Positions 7,843-16,775 of a DNA stretch of 64,000 bases are shown here, in pieces. The number at the start of each line of letters is the position of its first letter. Position 1 is the stretch's first letter. The translations under genes were made by a program, and so were the position numbers. The notes under the pieces were generated by a model, which saw nothing but the letters and a program-made list of their open reading frames with translations, made no database searches and had not been told where the DNA came from. Source of the DNA: Schlesneria paludicola DSM 18645 (GTDB lineage Bacteria > Planctomycetota > Planctomycetia > Planctomycetales > Planctomycetaceae); the NCBI RefSeq assembly GCF_000255655.1, contig NZ_JH636434.1, positions 108,977-172,976 on the forward strand, read 5' to 3'.

Positions 7843-10047
7843 ATGGAGTTGTCGATCGAGATGGAAGCGGAACTGCAACAGGAACAATTGCTGCGAGCAC
7901 GCGAGGCCCAGGACAGCGGCCGATTCGATGAGGCGGTCAAGATCTACGAGCAATTACTTGCACGAGTCCCAGATCATCGAGAGGCACTGCAACGCCTGGC
8001 TCGTTTGGAAGTGCAGTTAGGCCACCGTCGCGCGGCCCGCTGGTATCTGGAACGTTTCGTCGCCTTGGAACCGGAGAACGCCGCCGCGCGGCATGAATTC
8101 GCCTTGTCGCTCGCGGAGTTAAACGAATTCGACAAAGCACTGGCCGAGACGCAAGAAGCCGATCGACTGAAACCCAATTCGCCCGAGATTTTGAACAACA
8201 TTGGCTGCCTGCTCAAGCGCATGGGGCGTCCGCTCGACGCGATCAAATATCATGAACAGGCAGTCACCGTGACGGCTGAAAACGCCGTTTTGTCGTTTAA
8301 TCTTGGCAGCGCGCTGCTCGCGGCCGGACGACTCGACGATGCCGTCCCGATTCTCCGCGTCGCCGCGACGCTCGATCCGAATCTCGCCGAGGCTTGGGCT
8401 GGATTGGGGGAAGCGTTGCTGAAGCGAGGTAACACCCGCAGTTCAGTGGGGCCTTTGCGACGGGCTCTCGAACTCAAGCCCGACGATGGTGAATCGCGTT
8501 ACTGGCTGGCCGGTGCGCTGCAGAACTGCGGCCAGTTTGAAGAGGCTCTTTTGTGTTACCTGCAGGCGGCAGAACGCCATCCCGACGCGCCGGACGTCTG
8601 GTTCGGTATTGGTCGGTGCCAACTGGAATGCAAGCGGTTCACCGAAGCCGTTGAGGCATTTCAAAAATGCCTGAAATTGGAACCGGACCATTCCGCAGCG
8701 ATCCACGAACAAGGGAAGACCCTTTTTAAGCTGGGATGTGTTGAGCAGGCGATGAAAGCATTGCGTCTGGCGACAAAAAAAGGCTCGAAAGACATCGAGA
8801 CGCTCGCGCTTCAAAACATGGCCGTCATGATTCCAGGAAATCCCACAGACACCAATCGGACGGTCCTGGAAGTCCGGCAAACATGGGGGCGTCGGTTGGT
8901 ATCGCGGCCGCAAGGGCCACATCTCCGAGATCCAGGAACAGGTCCACTGCGAATTGGCTATGTTTCTTCCTTCTTCCAGGGTGCGAACTGGATGAAGCCG
9001 GTCTGGGCGCTGATCAATCGGCATGACCGCGAGCAGTTTCAAATCGAACTATTTTCCGATGCGAGCCTTGACCGGATCGAACATGGATACCGGCCAGACC
9101 CACGTGACCAATTTCATGATATCACCGGCCAATCGAACGAAGCCGTAGCTGCGCGGATCGCCGCCCGAGGGATCGATATTCTGGTGGATCTGAACGGTTA
9201 CAGCGATATGGCTCGGCTGCCCCTCTTTGCGCTCCGGCCGGCTCCCATCATCGTGGCCTGGTTCAATATGTATGCCACGACAGGTCTCGATTGTTTTGAC
9301 TACTTGATTGGGGACGAGTCCGTCATTCCGGCAAAGGAAGAGTCGTTTTACACCGAACGAATTCTGCGATTGCCGAACAGCTATCTGGCGTTTGAAGTCG
9401 ATCATCCCGTGCCCGACATCACCCCACCACCTGTCGTTACCACCGGCCAACTGACGATCGGTTGCCTTGCGTCGCAGTACAAAATCACCGATCAGGTGGT
9501 TGCCACGTGGGCCGACATCCTTCGCGGCAGCCCCAAAGCACAGATGCTGATTCGCAATTCAGCTCTTGGACGGACCGAACATTGCGAACATTTGTCTCAA
9601 CGGTTTGCGGCCAAGGGGATTTCGCGAGACCGCCTGATTCTTGAGGGGCCAGCCGAGCACCTCCAGTTTCTCTCGACATACAACCGAATCGACTTCGCGG
9701 TTGACAGCTTTCCGTATAGCGGAGGAACCACGACGATGGAGGCCTTGTGGCAAGGCGTGCCGGTCGTCACGTTCAACGGGGATCGCTGGGTGAGCCGGAC
9801 CAGTGTCTCGTTGCTCAAGTCGGCCGGACTGGATGAATTCGTCAGAAGCAGCGTGCGCGACTATACCGACTTCTGCATTCGCCTCGCCAATTCCACGGAC
9901 ACACCCTCAAAGCTTGAGGCGCTACGGGCCGACATCCGGCAACGATTGCGTGCCTCACCCGTCTGCGATGCCGCAGCCCTCGCGCGATCGATGGAACATT
10001 GCTATCGCCAAATGGTCTCAGAGAAACTCCCCAAGGAATCCCGTTGA
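7843..10047 (+). CDS. TPR protein with GT41 (O-GlcNAc transferase/SPINDLY-like) glycosyltransferase domain
   Basis: A 734-residue protein. Residues 1-320 hold about nine tetratricopeptide repeats (for example PDHREALQRLARLEVQLG and PNSPEILNNIGCLLKRMG). The C-terminal ~400 residues match the SPINDLY/OGT catalytic region: LRIGYVSSFFQ, GIDILVDLNGY, YTERILRLPNSYLAF, SYGGTTTMEAL-type block (YSGGTTTMEALWQGVPVV) and RTSVSLLKSAGL. Family knowledge predicts transfer of a sugar from a nucleotide-sugar to protein Ser/Thr, with the TPR part selecting substrates. The positions that normally read NHPxSH and NGHT here read ANWMKP and NGYS, so the usual active-site histidines are missing. There is no signal peptide, so it is probably cytoplasmic. 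An alternative start at 7861 is possible. Copy A of the repeat lies upstream. Confidence 0.85.
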   Translation: MELSIEMEAELQQEQLLRAREAQDSGRFDEAVKIYEQLLARVPDHREALQRLARLEVQLGHRRAARWYLERFVALEPENAAARHEFALSLAELNEFDKALAETQEADRLKPNSPEILNNIGCLLKRMGRPLDAIKYHEQAVTVTAENAVLSFNLGSALLAAGRLDDAVPILRVAATLDPNLAEAWAGLGEALLKRGNTRSSVGPLRRALELKPDDGESRYWLAGALQNCGQFEEALLCYLQAAERHPDAPDVWFGIGRCQLECKRFTEAVEAFQKCLKLEPDHSAAIHEQGKTLFKLGCVEQAMKALRLATKKGSKDIETLALQNMAVMIPGNPTDTNRTVLEVRQTWGRRLVSRPQGPHLRDPGTGPLRIGYVSSFFQGANWMKPVWALINRHDREQFQIELFSDASLDRIEHGYRPDPRDQFHDITGQSNEAVAARIAARGIDILVDLNGYSDMARLPLFALRPAPIIVAWFNMYATTGLDCFDYLIGDESVIPAKEESFYTERILRLPNSYLAFEVDHPVPDITPPPVVTTGQLTIGCLASQYKITDQVVATWADILRGSPKAQMLIRNSALGRTEHCEHLSQRFAAKGISRDRLILEGPAEHLQFLSTYNRIDFAVDSFPYSGGTTTMEALWQGVPVVTFNGDRWVSRTSVSLLKSAGLDEFVRSSVRDYTDFCIRLANSTDTPSKLEALRADIRQRLRASPVCDAAALARSMEHCYRQMVSEKLPKESR

Positions 10048-10171
10048 AAACGAGTGTCATGGACCATCGTCCCCAGAGAATTCTGGGCAAAAGAGAAATG
10101 TCGGATTCGACGAAGGCGATTCTTGCCCATGTGCACGCAGTGAACGTGAAATCGCATACTTTGCGGCAAAC

Positions 10172-10198
10172 AATCGGCCTCCGTGACATCGGCCGATT
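10172..10198. terminator. Hairpin between convergent genes
   Basis: The arms aatcggcc (10172-10179) and ggccgatt (10191-10198) pair perfectly around 11 bases. It lies in the 254-bp gap between the converging TPR/GT41 and methyltransferase genes, a place where a bidirectional terminator is expected. There is no U-tract. Confidence 0.35.
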
Positions 10199-10301
10199 CG
10201 TGATGCGCCCGTTGAGAGAGGGGAAAGACTCGCTCTTTTACGGGGCGCGGTGAAGCGAAGTATGGCCAAACGACGGGGTAAGGATCGACGCTCGCCGCAT
10301 T

Positions 10302-11045
10302 TCAGCCGATCCGACGAGCCGACCAGGCTTTGCAATCGTAGGGGACGTCGATCTGCTCGCACTGCTGCTGATCGAGATGGGCGACCAATTGCTGCCAGAA
10401 CTGATGGAACCGCGCGGGGCCTGCGAGTGTGTTCAACCGATTGTGGCTTTTCCACAGTTCGAGATATCGCTCACGCGACATCGTGATCGTATGCCGAACG
10501 TTGAAATGACTGACAAACCGAAAATCGCCCGTCGATTCCAGAATCTGATCCCAGTGCAGCTGGCGGTACGCCTCATCAAATTCCGGTACGATTCGTCGGA
10601 TCGCGTCTTCGGTCCATGCGAGAATTTCGCTTTCGGATTTGACTCGATCATTCCAGACCAGTGACAGCAACCTGCCGGGCTTGAGCACTCGACGCAACTC
10701 TCGAAGAGCCTTTTCAGGGGTTGCCCAATGGAACGCCTGGGCGGCGATCGCCCAATCCTGTGAGGATGTCGGCAGCCGGCTGTTTTCGAACGTGCCATCA
10801 ATCCAGTCAGCAGCAAGGACGACCGCCTTGTTCCTCATCGACGCATTCGGTTCGATCGCACTGACTTGGAAACCCCGGCCTACCAGAATCTGCGTCATAA
10901 TGCCCGTGCCGGCACCGAAGTCGGCGATGCGATCACCCGGTTTCACGTCCGCCTCGTCCACCAAGCGATCGATCAGAGCCGACGGGTATGTTGGCCGAGA
11001 CCGCTGATAGGCATCCGCCTGATGCGAGAAATCGCCCAAAGCCAT
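10302..11045 (-). CDS. Class I SAM-dependent methyltransferase
   Basis: A 247-residue protein beginning MALGDFSHQADAYQRSRPTYP, a start common in UbiE/Methyltransf_11-type enzymes. Motif I (SAM-binding) is DRIADFGAGTGIMTQ near residue 40. Downstream VSAIEPNASM matches motif II, and the acidic/aromatic motif is AIAAQAFHWATPEKALRE, followed by LRRVLKPGRLLSLVWND. The LSL-VWND and FHW features match a subgroup often annotated only as class I methyltransferase, with small-molecule acceptors. The acceptor is unknown. It stands alone on the minus strand, with an 8-bp inverted repeat at 11078-11107 just upstream in its leader region. Confidence 0.8.
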   Translation of the reverse strand: MALGDFSHQADAYQRSRPTYPSALIDRLVDEADVKPGDRIADFGAGTGIMTQILVGRGFQVSAIEPNASMRNKAVVLAADWIDGTFENSRLPTSSQDWAIAAQAFHWATPEKALRELRRVLKPGRLLSLVWNDRVKSESEILAWTEDAIRRIVPEFDEAYRQLHWDQILESTGDFRFVSHFNVRHTITMSRERYLELWKSHNRLNTLAGPARFHQFWQQLVAHLDQQQCEQIDVPYDCKAWSARRIG

Positions 11046-11206
11046 CGGTGATCCCCTTCGCGATTATGTTCGACACGCCCCAACGAATGTGAGAGCGTGC
11101 GTTGGGGTATGTTATTGCAGTTGATGCAGGATTTCCTTGGGGACGCCTTCACCAACGATCTGATGCCCGCAGTCCCGACGGTCTTACGAATCACCGGAAA
11201 ACGAAG

Positions 11207-11238
11207 TCAGCCTCATCGTGGATCCACAACGAGGCTGA
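11207..11238 (-). terminator. Probable terminator of the small exported-protein gene
   Basis: Two 14-base arms (11207-11220 and 11225-11238, with two mismatches) close on a four-base loop. On the minus strand the stem is followed by cttcgttttcc, a T-rich tail. It lies about 60 bases past the stop of the gene ending at 11300. Confidence 0.55.
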
Positions 11239-11299
11239 TTCTGCTTGGTTGCACTCATCACCCACGGCGATGTGGCGAGAGGACAGAATTCACCGACGG

Positions 11300-11584
11300 T
11301 TAGAACACGTCTAGCACGAAATGATGTCCGCTGTGGTATGGCTTCTTTTCAGGATAGAAGTTGTACCAGTTCTTGTTGTAGACCGGAATCTGTCGCTGTT
11401 GCGGATAGCGGTTGTAAAGGCTGTTGTACTGTTGGGGAGCTTGGAAATTGTGGGGATAGTAAACGTAGGGGTAATAGTTGAAGCGGTTCCAATCGGATGG
11501 CTGACCTTCTCCGGCGGCGCGCGCTGCGCTCCCGCAGGTCGAAATCGCCACTAGGAACAGCAGAACCTGAATCGCACGTCGCAT
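11300..11584 (-). CDS. Small exported Tyr/Asn/Pro-rich protein
   Basis: A 94-residue protein. A strong ribosome-binding site (aaggagga) lies a few bases before the ATG. Residues 1-24 are a clear signal peptide ending ARAAGEG. The mature ~70 residues are rich in Tyr, Asn and Pro (NYYPYVYYPHNFQAP, RYPQQRQIPVYNKNWYNFYP). Small secreted proteins with this composition are conserved in planctomycetes, where some carry a label such as calmodulin-binding protein, which I consider unsupported. A cell-wall or surface role is a guess. The gene stands alone with its own likely terminator. Confidence 0.7.
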   Translation of the reverse strand: MRRAIQVLLFLVAISTCGSAARAAGEGQPSDWNRFNYYPYVYYPHNFQAPQQYNSLYNRYPQQRQIPVYNKNWYNFYPEKKPYHSGHHFVLDVF

Positions 11585-12206
11585 CGCCTATCCTCCTTGA
11601 CTGACGGTGTTTGTGTTCGGTCGGTACCGACTTTTGGAATTGGACGCGATCTCGCCGAACGTCACCGATTGACAGTACGAGACTCCGCTTGATCCTTTCA
11701 TCGACTGAAACCTGGACGTTACGACAGAAAAAATCCTCAGATTCTTCCCAGTCGGTATGATCGGAACAGGCTGCGAGGCCGCAGTTTCGTCGCAAAGTCT
11801 TTCGGCATCGACGATCAGATCCCCATGCGAAGCCAAGGACGTCAAACAACCAAGCTGTCCGAGAACTGAACCGTGTTCAGGCCAATCACCGCCAGTACGC
11901 ACACAGATCGCCGTAAGAACTATTTCAGAAACATGTTACATCAGAACGACGAATGACCGAATCGCTTCGATTCGCTTTCGTATGGCGAATCACTCGTATA
12001 ATCTAGCCGTGCCCGATCGATCGGTGGGGAAAACCAATCGGCATAAGTAGATGCGAAGTGTGAATTCGGGGCGTGCGATTGTTGCCAGTCGATCATCCGG
12101 CTACTCTTCCCGAGTAAGAAACAATTCTAGAACGTGGCAAATTCAGATCGAGCCGTGATGGCTTAATGAGCTGGCCGTGTCCGCACAATTGAATGATGGC
12201 TGCTGA
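11585..12206 (+). promoter_or_regulatory. 622-bp divergent gap with a TATAAT box upstream of mch
   Basis: No coding region is convincing here: reading frames on both strands are short and lack coding character. A perfect tataat lies at 11997-12002, about 205 bp before the mch start, but no good -35 box sits at the usual distance. The ribosome-binding site of the small exported gene occupies the left edge. Confidence 0.3.
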
Positions 12207-13160
12207 ATGAACCTTCAACTGAACGATTTGGCGTCGCAACTGATCGAAGACATCAACGAGAGCCCCGAGGATTACCGAATCGGCCGGCACGATGTCGAGA
12301 ACAACGGGCTGCTGCTCGATTTCGGAGTCGCAACCGAAGGCGGTATCGAGGCAGGTGTCGCGCTCGCGGCGATCTGCATGGCGGGATTGGCAGATGTGTC
12401 TGTCGCTCCCGGGATGCTGGGCGATCTTGGTTGGCCGCACATTGCGGTGGAAACCGATGCCCCCGTGGCGGCTTGCCTTTTCAGCCAGTACGCCGGGTGG
12501 AAGATCAATGTCGGCAAGTTCTTTGCCATGGGTTCCGGCCCGATGCGAGCCGTGGCGGCGAAGGAACCGCTGTTCGACAAGTTGTGGTATCGAGAAGAAG
12601 CTGATCAGGTCGTCGGAGTGCTAGAATCCAGCAAGCTCCCCGATGCGGAAGTCTTCGAGTACATCGCCGAAGCCACGGATGTCGAACCAGAAGACGTTGT
12701 GCTGTGTGTGGCGCCAACATCCAGTATGGCGGGAAATCTGCAAGTCGTTGCTCGTTCGGTTGAGACGGCGATGCACAAGCTTCATGAACTGGGTTTCGAC
12801 GTGAATCGCGTTCGCAGTGCCTATGGCACCGCACCGCTGCCGCCGGTCGCGAATAATGACCTGGAGGGAATCGGCCGTACCAATGACGCCATTCTGTATG
12901 GCGCCCGCGTGACGCTTTGGGTGATGGGCGACGACGAATCGATCGCTGAAGTCGTGCAACGGATTCCTTCAATGGCTTCGGCGTCATACGGAAAGCCGTT
13001 CCTCGAAATCTTCGAAGCGGCAGGTCGAGACTTCTATAAGATCGATCCGCAACTGTTCAGCCCCGCGCAGGTCATTCTTCAAAACGTCGATACCGGACGA
13101 GTCCACATTGCGGGCAAGGTGAACGAAGCGATTCTCAGAAAATCGTTCGGGATCGAATGA
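12207..13160 (+). CDS. mch: Methenyltetrahydromethanopterin cyclohydrolase
   Basis: A 317-residue protein, the normal length for Mch. It hydrolyses 5,10-methenyl-tetrahydromethanopterin to formyl-H4MPT, a step of the H4MPT-linked formaldehyde oxidation or C1 transfer pathway in the cytoplasm. Signature stretches are GVATEGGIEAGVALAAICMA, FAMGSGPMRAVAAKE, CVAPTSSMAGNLQVV and YGTAPLPPVANNDLEGIGR, followed by TNDAILYGARVTLWV. The gene is followed after 123 bp by a RimK/MptN-like ligase on the same strand, a pairing that fits H4MPT cofactor metabolism. Other H4MPT genes (ftr, fhc, fae, mtd) are not in the window. Planctomycetes are among the few bacteria known to have this pathway. Confidence 0.93.
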   Translation: MNLQLNDLASQLIEDINESPEDYRIGRHDVENNGLLLDFGVATEGGIEAGVALAAICMAGLADVSVAPGMLGDLGWPHIAVETDAPVAACLFSQYAGWKINVGKFFAMGSGPMRAVAAKEPLFDKLWYREEADQVVGVLESSKLPDAEVFEYIAEATDVEPEDVVLCVAPTSSMAGNLQVVARSVETAMHKLHELGFDVNRVRSAYGTAPLPPVANNDLEGIGRTNDAILYGARVTLWVMGDDESIAEVVQRIPSMASASYGKPFLEIFEAAGRDFYKIDPQLFSPAQVILQNVDTGRVHIAGKVNEAILRKSFGIE

Positions 13161-13229
13161 CCGGTTGAACGTTCCTTACGATTCGCAGCTTGTCACCAAA
13201 TCGTATCCACGGGTCAACAAATCAGGATG

Positions 13230-13263
13230 ACGAACGGGCCACGCCACATGGTGCCCCGTTCGT
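13230..13263 (+). terminator. Hairpin between mch and the ATP-grasp gene
   Basis: The arms acgaacggg (13230-13238) and cccgttcgt (13255-13263) pair perfectly around 16 bases. It ends 20 bases before the GTG start of the next gene, so it could be a weak terminator of mch, or a leader structure controlling the ATP-grasp gene. Confidence 0.4.
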
Positions 13264-13283
13264 TGTAATAGCGGAGTTCGACC

Positions 13284-14249
13284 GTGAAGCTCGGCGTACT
13301 GGCCAGCGAGGGAAGCTGGTACTACCGCGATCTGGAGCGCGCAGCGGCTGGCCTTGGCCACACTTGTCAACGGCTGGAATTTGGCCGACTCGTCGCGACG
13401 CTGCGATCGAACACGGCATCCGTTGGTCAGGCGGGATTGGCACAACTCGACCGGGCATACGACGAAACAGGCGCATCTCGAAATCGGATTGAAGAGACGC
13501 ATTTCTCGATTCAGGACATTGCCGAGAGCTATGACGTCATTCTGGTTCGCACGATGCCGCCCGGTTCGCTGGAACAGGTCGTCTATCGCATGGACGCCCT
13601 GTCGCGGATCGAAGCGACGGGAATCCCAGTGATCAATTCTCCGAAATCATTGGAGTGCGCCGTCGACAAGTTCCTGACGACAGCGCGGCTGCAAGCAGCG
13701 GGATTGCCGGTCCCCGAAACCATCGTCTGCGAGCACGAAGATGACGCTCAGTTGGCGTTCACGCAACTTGGCGAAGACGTCGTTGTCAAACCGCTGTTTG
13801 GTGCCGAGGGACGTGGAATCGTCCGCGTGACCGATCCCGATCTGGCCCATCGTACGTTCCGAACACTGATGCGGCTCGACTCAGTACTTTACTTGCAGCG
13901 ATTCATCGATCACGGCGGCTGTGATATTCGAGTTCTGGTTCTCGATGGACAGGTCGTCGGGGGGATGCGTCGCCGTTCGCCCCATGACTTCCGCACGAAC
14001 GTCGCCCGCGATGCGATCGCCGAGTCGTACGAACCCAATGCCTTGGAAATCGATTTCGCATTGCGTGCGGCGGCCGCGACCGGCGCGTTCATCGCGGGAA
14101 TCGATTTGCTGTACGATCAACAGGGGGCTTGTTACGTCATCGAGGTGAATGCAGTGCCCGGATGGCAGGCCTTTGGCCGCGTCAACCGGATCGATGTGGC
14201 GGAAGCGTTGCTGAAACGGCTTGCGACAGGCGTGTGTCGTACGATTTGA
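13284..14249 (+). CDS. RimK/MptN-like ATP-grasp ligase, probably in H4MPT cofactor modification
   Basis: A 321-residue protein with a GTG start. It has the RimK-type layout: an N-terminal pre-ATP-grasp domain (MKLGVLASEGSWYYRDLERA), the entry segment GIPVINSPKSLECAVDKFLT, the nucleotide-binding lysine strand DVVVKPLFGAEGRGIVRV, the acidic region DHGGCDIRVLVLDG, DFRTNVARDA, and the metal-binding EVNAVPGWQ. The family joins glutamate or similar amino acids to a carboxylate through an acyl-phosphate. MptN and CofF relatives extend methanopterin or F420 tails. Position right after mch supports a role in H4MPT-type cofactor maturation. The exact substrate is inferred. Confidence 0.8.
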   Translation: MKLGVLASEGSWYYRDLERAAAGLGHTCQRLEFGRLVATLRSNTASVGQAGLAQLDRAYDETGASRNRIEETHFSIQDIAESYDVILVRTMPPGSLEQVVYRMDALSRIEATGIPVINSPKSLECAVDKFLTTARLQAAGLPVPETIVCEHEDDAQLAFTQLGEDVVVKPLFGAEGRGIVRVTDPDLAHRTFRTLMRLDSVLYLQRFIDHGGCDIRVLVLDGQVVGGMRRRSPHDFRTNVARDAIAESYEPNALEIDFALRAAAATGAFIAGIDLLYDQQGACYVIEVNAVPGWQAFGRVNRIDVAEALLKRLATGVCRTI

Positions 14250-14266
14250 GTAATCGACGATGCGGA

Positions 14267-16207
14267 TCAGGGCGCTTTGAATTCGCGGTCTCGATTCGAA
14301 TTGGCCGCTTCGCGGTGGGCGGTGCTTGCTTCGTCCTGACTGATCAACCCATCCCGGTTCAGGTCGATTTGATCAAACAGGACTCGACGACCAAGAAACT
14401 CGTTGGGCGAGAGATCACCGTCCAGATTGCGATCCATTTTCAGGAACCAGGAAGGCGTTTTTCCTTTGACGCGTTCGCTGACGGTGACTCCCGTAACATT
14501 CACTCGTTGAGTGGCGGGCCCCATGGAATTCATTCTCAATGGGCCATTGACTCGTGGTGTTCCTAACTTGAACACAGCTTTCAGTTCAATCGACAGTTCC
14601 GTCAACGTGAGCTGATCATCATTGTTTGCGTCGAGCTCTTTGAGACGAATAAAAGCGTCCGAGAGTTCGCGCAGACTCAGTCGACCGAACGGCGGATTGA
14701 CATCGATCAGCCGAAACAGGCTGGGGCCATCCGCGGATACTTCCATCAGGAAGCCACTCTTGGAAAGTTCAATTTCACGCTCAAGGTGCTCCAGATATTC
14801 CCTTTCAAAGAGCTTTCCATTTCCATCCGAATCCGCCTGCGAAAAGAACGTGTTTGCGAATCCAAAACGTCGCAATTCTTCGGGCTCAAGGTAATCGTTC
14901 TTGTTCATGTCCATGGTCATGAACCGCTTTGCATAGTTGCTGCGAAGAACAGGCTCACAACTGGTGTCACTCGGTTCGACACGAAGCGCAAACGTCGCCT
15001 CATTCATTTTCAAGAGCCATTTTCCATCACTGGCGGGTTGAATGTCGATTGCGGCCGTATGGGAGGGGGTGACCGCCGGGATTGGGGTGATGGAAAACGT
15101 TCCATTCTTTGCGGGCGATTGAATTTCCAGTTCCAGGCAAGGCGTCATCACAGACGGTAGTCGTTCCAATTCTCTGCGGTCGAGTTTTCCGTCCCGATCG
15201 AGATCCACCTGTTGAAAAACGTCGTTCTCAATGATCAGTTCGGTGGGCGAAAGTCGTTCGTCTTTGCGGAACAATTTCGCGGCCGGATCGCGTGAAGCCT
15301 TGTCGTACGATTCAAGCAGGCGACGTGAAAGCTTCATTCCGCTGTCAAACGGATCGACGACATGCAGCACGCTGAGCGTATCCGTCAATTGTTGACGTGA
15401 TGCGATGAGTTCGTCGGGAAGAGATTGTTGCAACTCACTGTTGTCGACAAGGTCGTCTTCGTTTTTGTCAAAGCGTTTCAGGTTGACTGCGGCCGACTCC
15501 ATCTCCTGTTTCGAGAGCTTGCCATCGTGATTCGAGTCCAATTTGGGAAACAGATTCACCTGGGGGTTCTGTCCATTCCCGAGCTGTCCTGCACTGGGGC
15601 TGTCGACCGTCAGGATCGAAAACGAGGTTCCTGTCACAGTCAGCAAGTATCGAAGGCATTCGTCTCGCGAGATTTTGCCATCGGCCGGCGCACTATCGGC
15701 CGGAAGAATTGCACTCGCATCAAGAGGGGCACGAAAGCATGTGACGGCCGGCAGGGATTTGGCTTCCTCACCTTCGAGATTTCCATTCTGGTCGCGGTCG
15801 AGTCGTGTGAATACAGCGTCCGCCCAGCGACGACGAAGAGCACGGAACCCTTCCCCATTCACAGTAAGATGCAGGCGGATCAACAGCGGCTGCCGTGGCG
15901 TCAAATAAAGGACGTCCTGAATCGCGTCTGCGTCCGTGTCATTGAACAATCTCGCAATCGCAGGTCCCGACGCATCGGCACCGTAGCTGACATTCAATGT
16001 GCAGGAGACAACACCAATGCCGATGACAACCGTTCCTAGGCAACCCAAGGCCCAAAAAGGCACTGATTGACGTGTCGTAACCGTTTGACGTGTCGTAACC
16101 GTGGTCGCGAAACCTGATGCGCGGCCCGTCGGGCAACGCCGACGTGCGAATTCGGACAGGCCTTTTCTAAGGTCCCCACCAACAATCCCCCACCGAATGC
16201 GACACAT
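14267..16207 (-). CDS. Secreted or anchored protein with about nine EF-hand calcium-binding motifs
   Basis: A 646-residue protein. The start at 16207 is chosen because TGATG overlaps the stop of the small upstream gene. A longer frame from 16270 would overlap that gene further. After a basic ~45-residue leader comes a hydrophobic segment, ALGCLGTVVIGIGVVSC, and a SYGADAS cleavage-like site. EF-hand loops seen in order are DRDQNGNLEGEE, DSNHDGKLSKQE, DKNEDDLVDNSE, DLDRDGKLDRRE, DMNKNDYLEPEE, DSDGNGKLFERE, DANNDDQLTLTE, DRNLDGDLSPNE and DLNRDGLISQDE. It probably binds Ca2+ outside the cytoplasm. No catalytic domain is recognised between the repeats. An exact 18-bp tandem duplication lies in the leader. 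Confidence 0.8.
   Translation of the reverse strand: MCRIRWGIVGGDLRKGLSEFARRRCPTGRASGFATTVTTRQTVTTRQSVPFWALGCLGTVVIGIGVVSCTLNVSYGADASGPAIARLFNDTDADAIQDVLYLTPRQPLLIRLHLTVNGEGFRALRRRWADAVFTRLDRDQNGNLEGEEAKSLPAVTCFRAPLDASAILPADSAPADGKISRDECLRYLLTVTGTSFSILTVDSPSAGQLGNGQNPQVNLFPKLDSNHDGKLSKQEMESAAVNLKRFDKNEDDLVDNSELQQSLPDELIASRQQLTDTLSVLHVVDPFDSGMKLSRRLLESYDKASRDPAAKLFRKDERLSPTELIIENDVFQQVDLDRDGKLDRRELERLPSVMTPCLELEIQSPAKNGTFSITPIPAVTPSHTAAIDIQPASDGKWLLKMNEATFALRVEPSDTSCEPVLRSNYAKRFMTMDMNKNDYLEPEELRRFGFANTFFSQADSDGNGKLFEREYLEHLEREIELSKSGFLMEVSADGPSLFRLIDVNPPFGRLSLRELSDAFIRLKELDANNDDQLTLTELSIELKAVFKLGTPRVNGPLRMNSMGPATQRVNVTGVTVSERVKGKTPSWFLKMDRNLDGDLSPNEFLGRRVLFDQIDLNRDGLISQDEASTAHREAANSNRDREFKAP
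16067..16102. repeat. 18-bp perfect tandem duplication inside the EF-hand gene
   Basis: The unit ttgacgtgtcgtaaccgt occurs twice, at 16067-16084 and 16085-16102. It is in frame and repeats the peptide TVTTRQ in the basic leader before the hydrophobic segment, so it lengthens the leader without breaking the reading frame. Confidence 0.85.
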
Positions 16208-16479
16208 CAGATCGACTCCGAGAGTCGTATGGCGACGGGCCGAAGAGCGCCAAAGTTGAGCGAATGCCAAAGCAGCTCGCGACGATTCGTCAGTGTTGGG
16301 TCGTCAATGGGCAAAACCAATCCCTCGGCGCGACCAACCACACCGATTGCGGCGTCAACCACCGAAAACGGGATTGAGATTGAGAGCAAAATTGCTGCAA
16401 CAAGGAACATCTTGGCCCGTTGTTGTCCCGCATTGACCATTCCACGTCTCCGCTGGAATTCCCAGTCTGAGTTGCGCAT
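16207..16479 (-). CDS. Small membrane or exported protein coupled to the EF-hand gene
   Basis: A 90-residue protein with one hydrophobic segment, KMFLVAAILLSISIPFSVVD, about 23 residues in, followed by a ~45-residue tail. Its stop codon overlaps the start of the EF-hand gene as TGATG, which is good evidence for translation of both. No family is recognised. It may be a membrane partner of the EF-hand protein, or a leader whose translation controls it. An earlier-starting variant is not excluded. Confidence 0.5.
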   Translation of the reverse strand: MRNSDWEFQRRRGMVNAGQQRAKMFLVAAILLSISIPFSVVDAAIGVVGRAEGLVLPIDDPTLTNRRELLWHSLNFGALRPVAIRLSESI

Positions 16480-16775
16480 TCCGTAGTATTCAACGAGAGA
16501 CTGATAAACGATTTGACCGTTTTATTGTAAAGCGGTACAGGAGGGCCCGTCTACAGACGTCATGTCACAGCCCGTCCCGATTTCAGAAATGCGAAGGTGA
16601 ACGAGGACTGACCACATCGTCGGTTTCGAATCCCATGAATGGAACGTGTCATGAATTGTCCGTCGGTTTCTTTCTGAATGTCACGACATTTCTTACGATG
16701 CCTGAGTGCTCGCCCAGCAAATCTTGGTCGTTCCAGCCAATGGAACTCGATCCGATCATTTCAGAAGGAAACGAG

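Noticed and set aside
11757-12050. Plus-strand frame before mch
   Set aside because: No coding features; contains the candidate TATAAT box instead.
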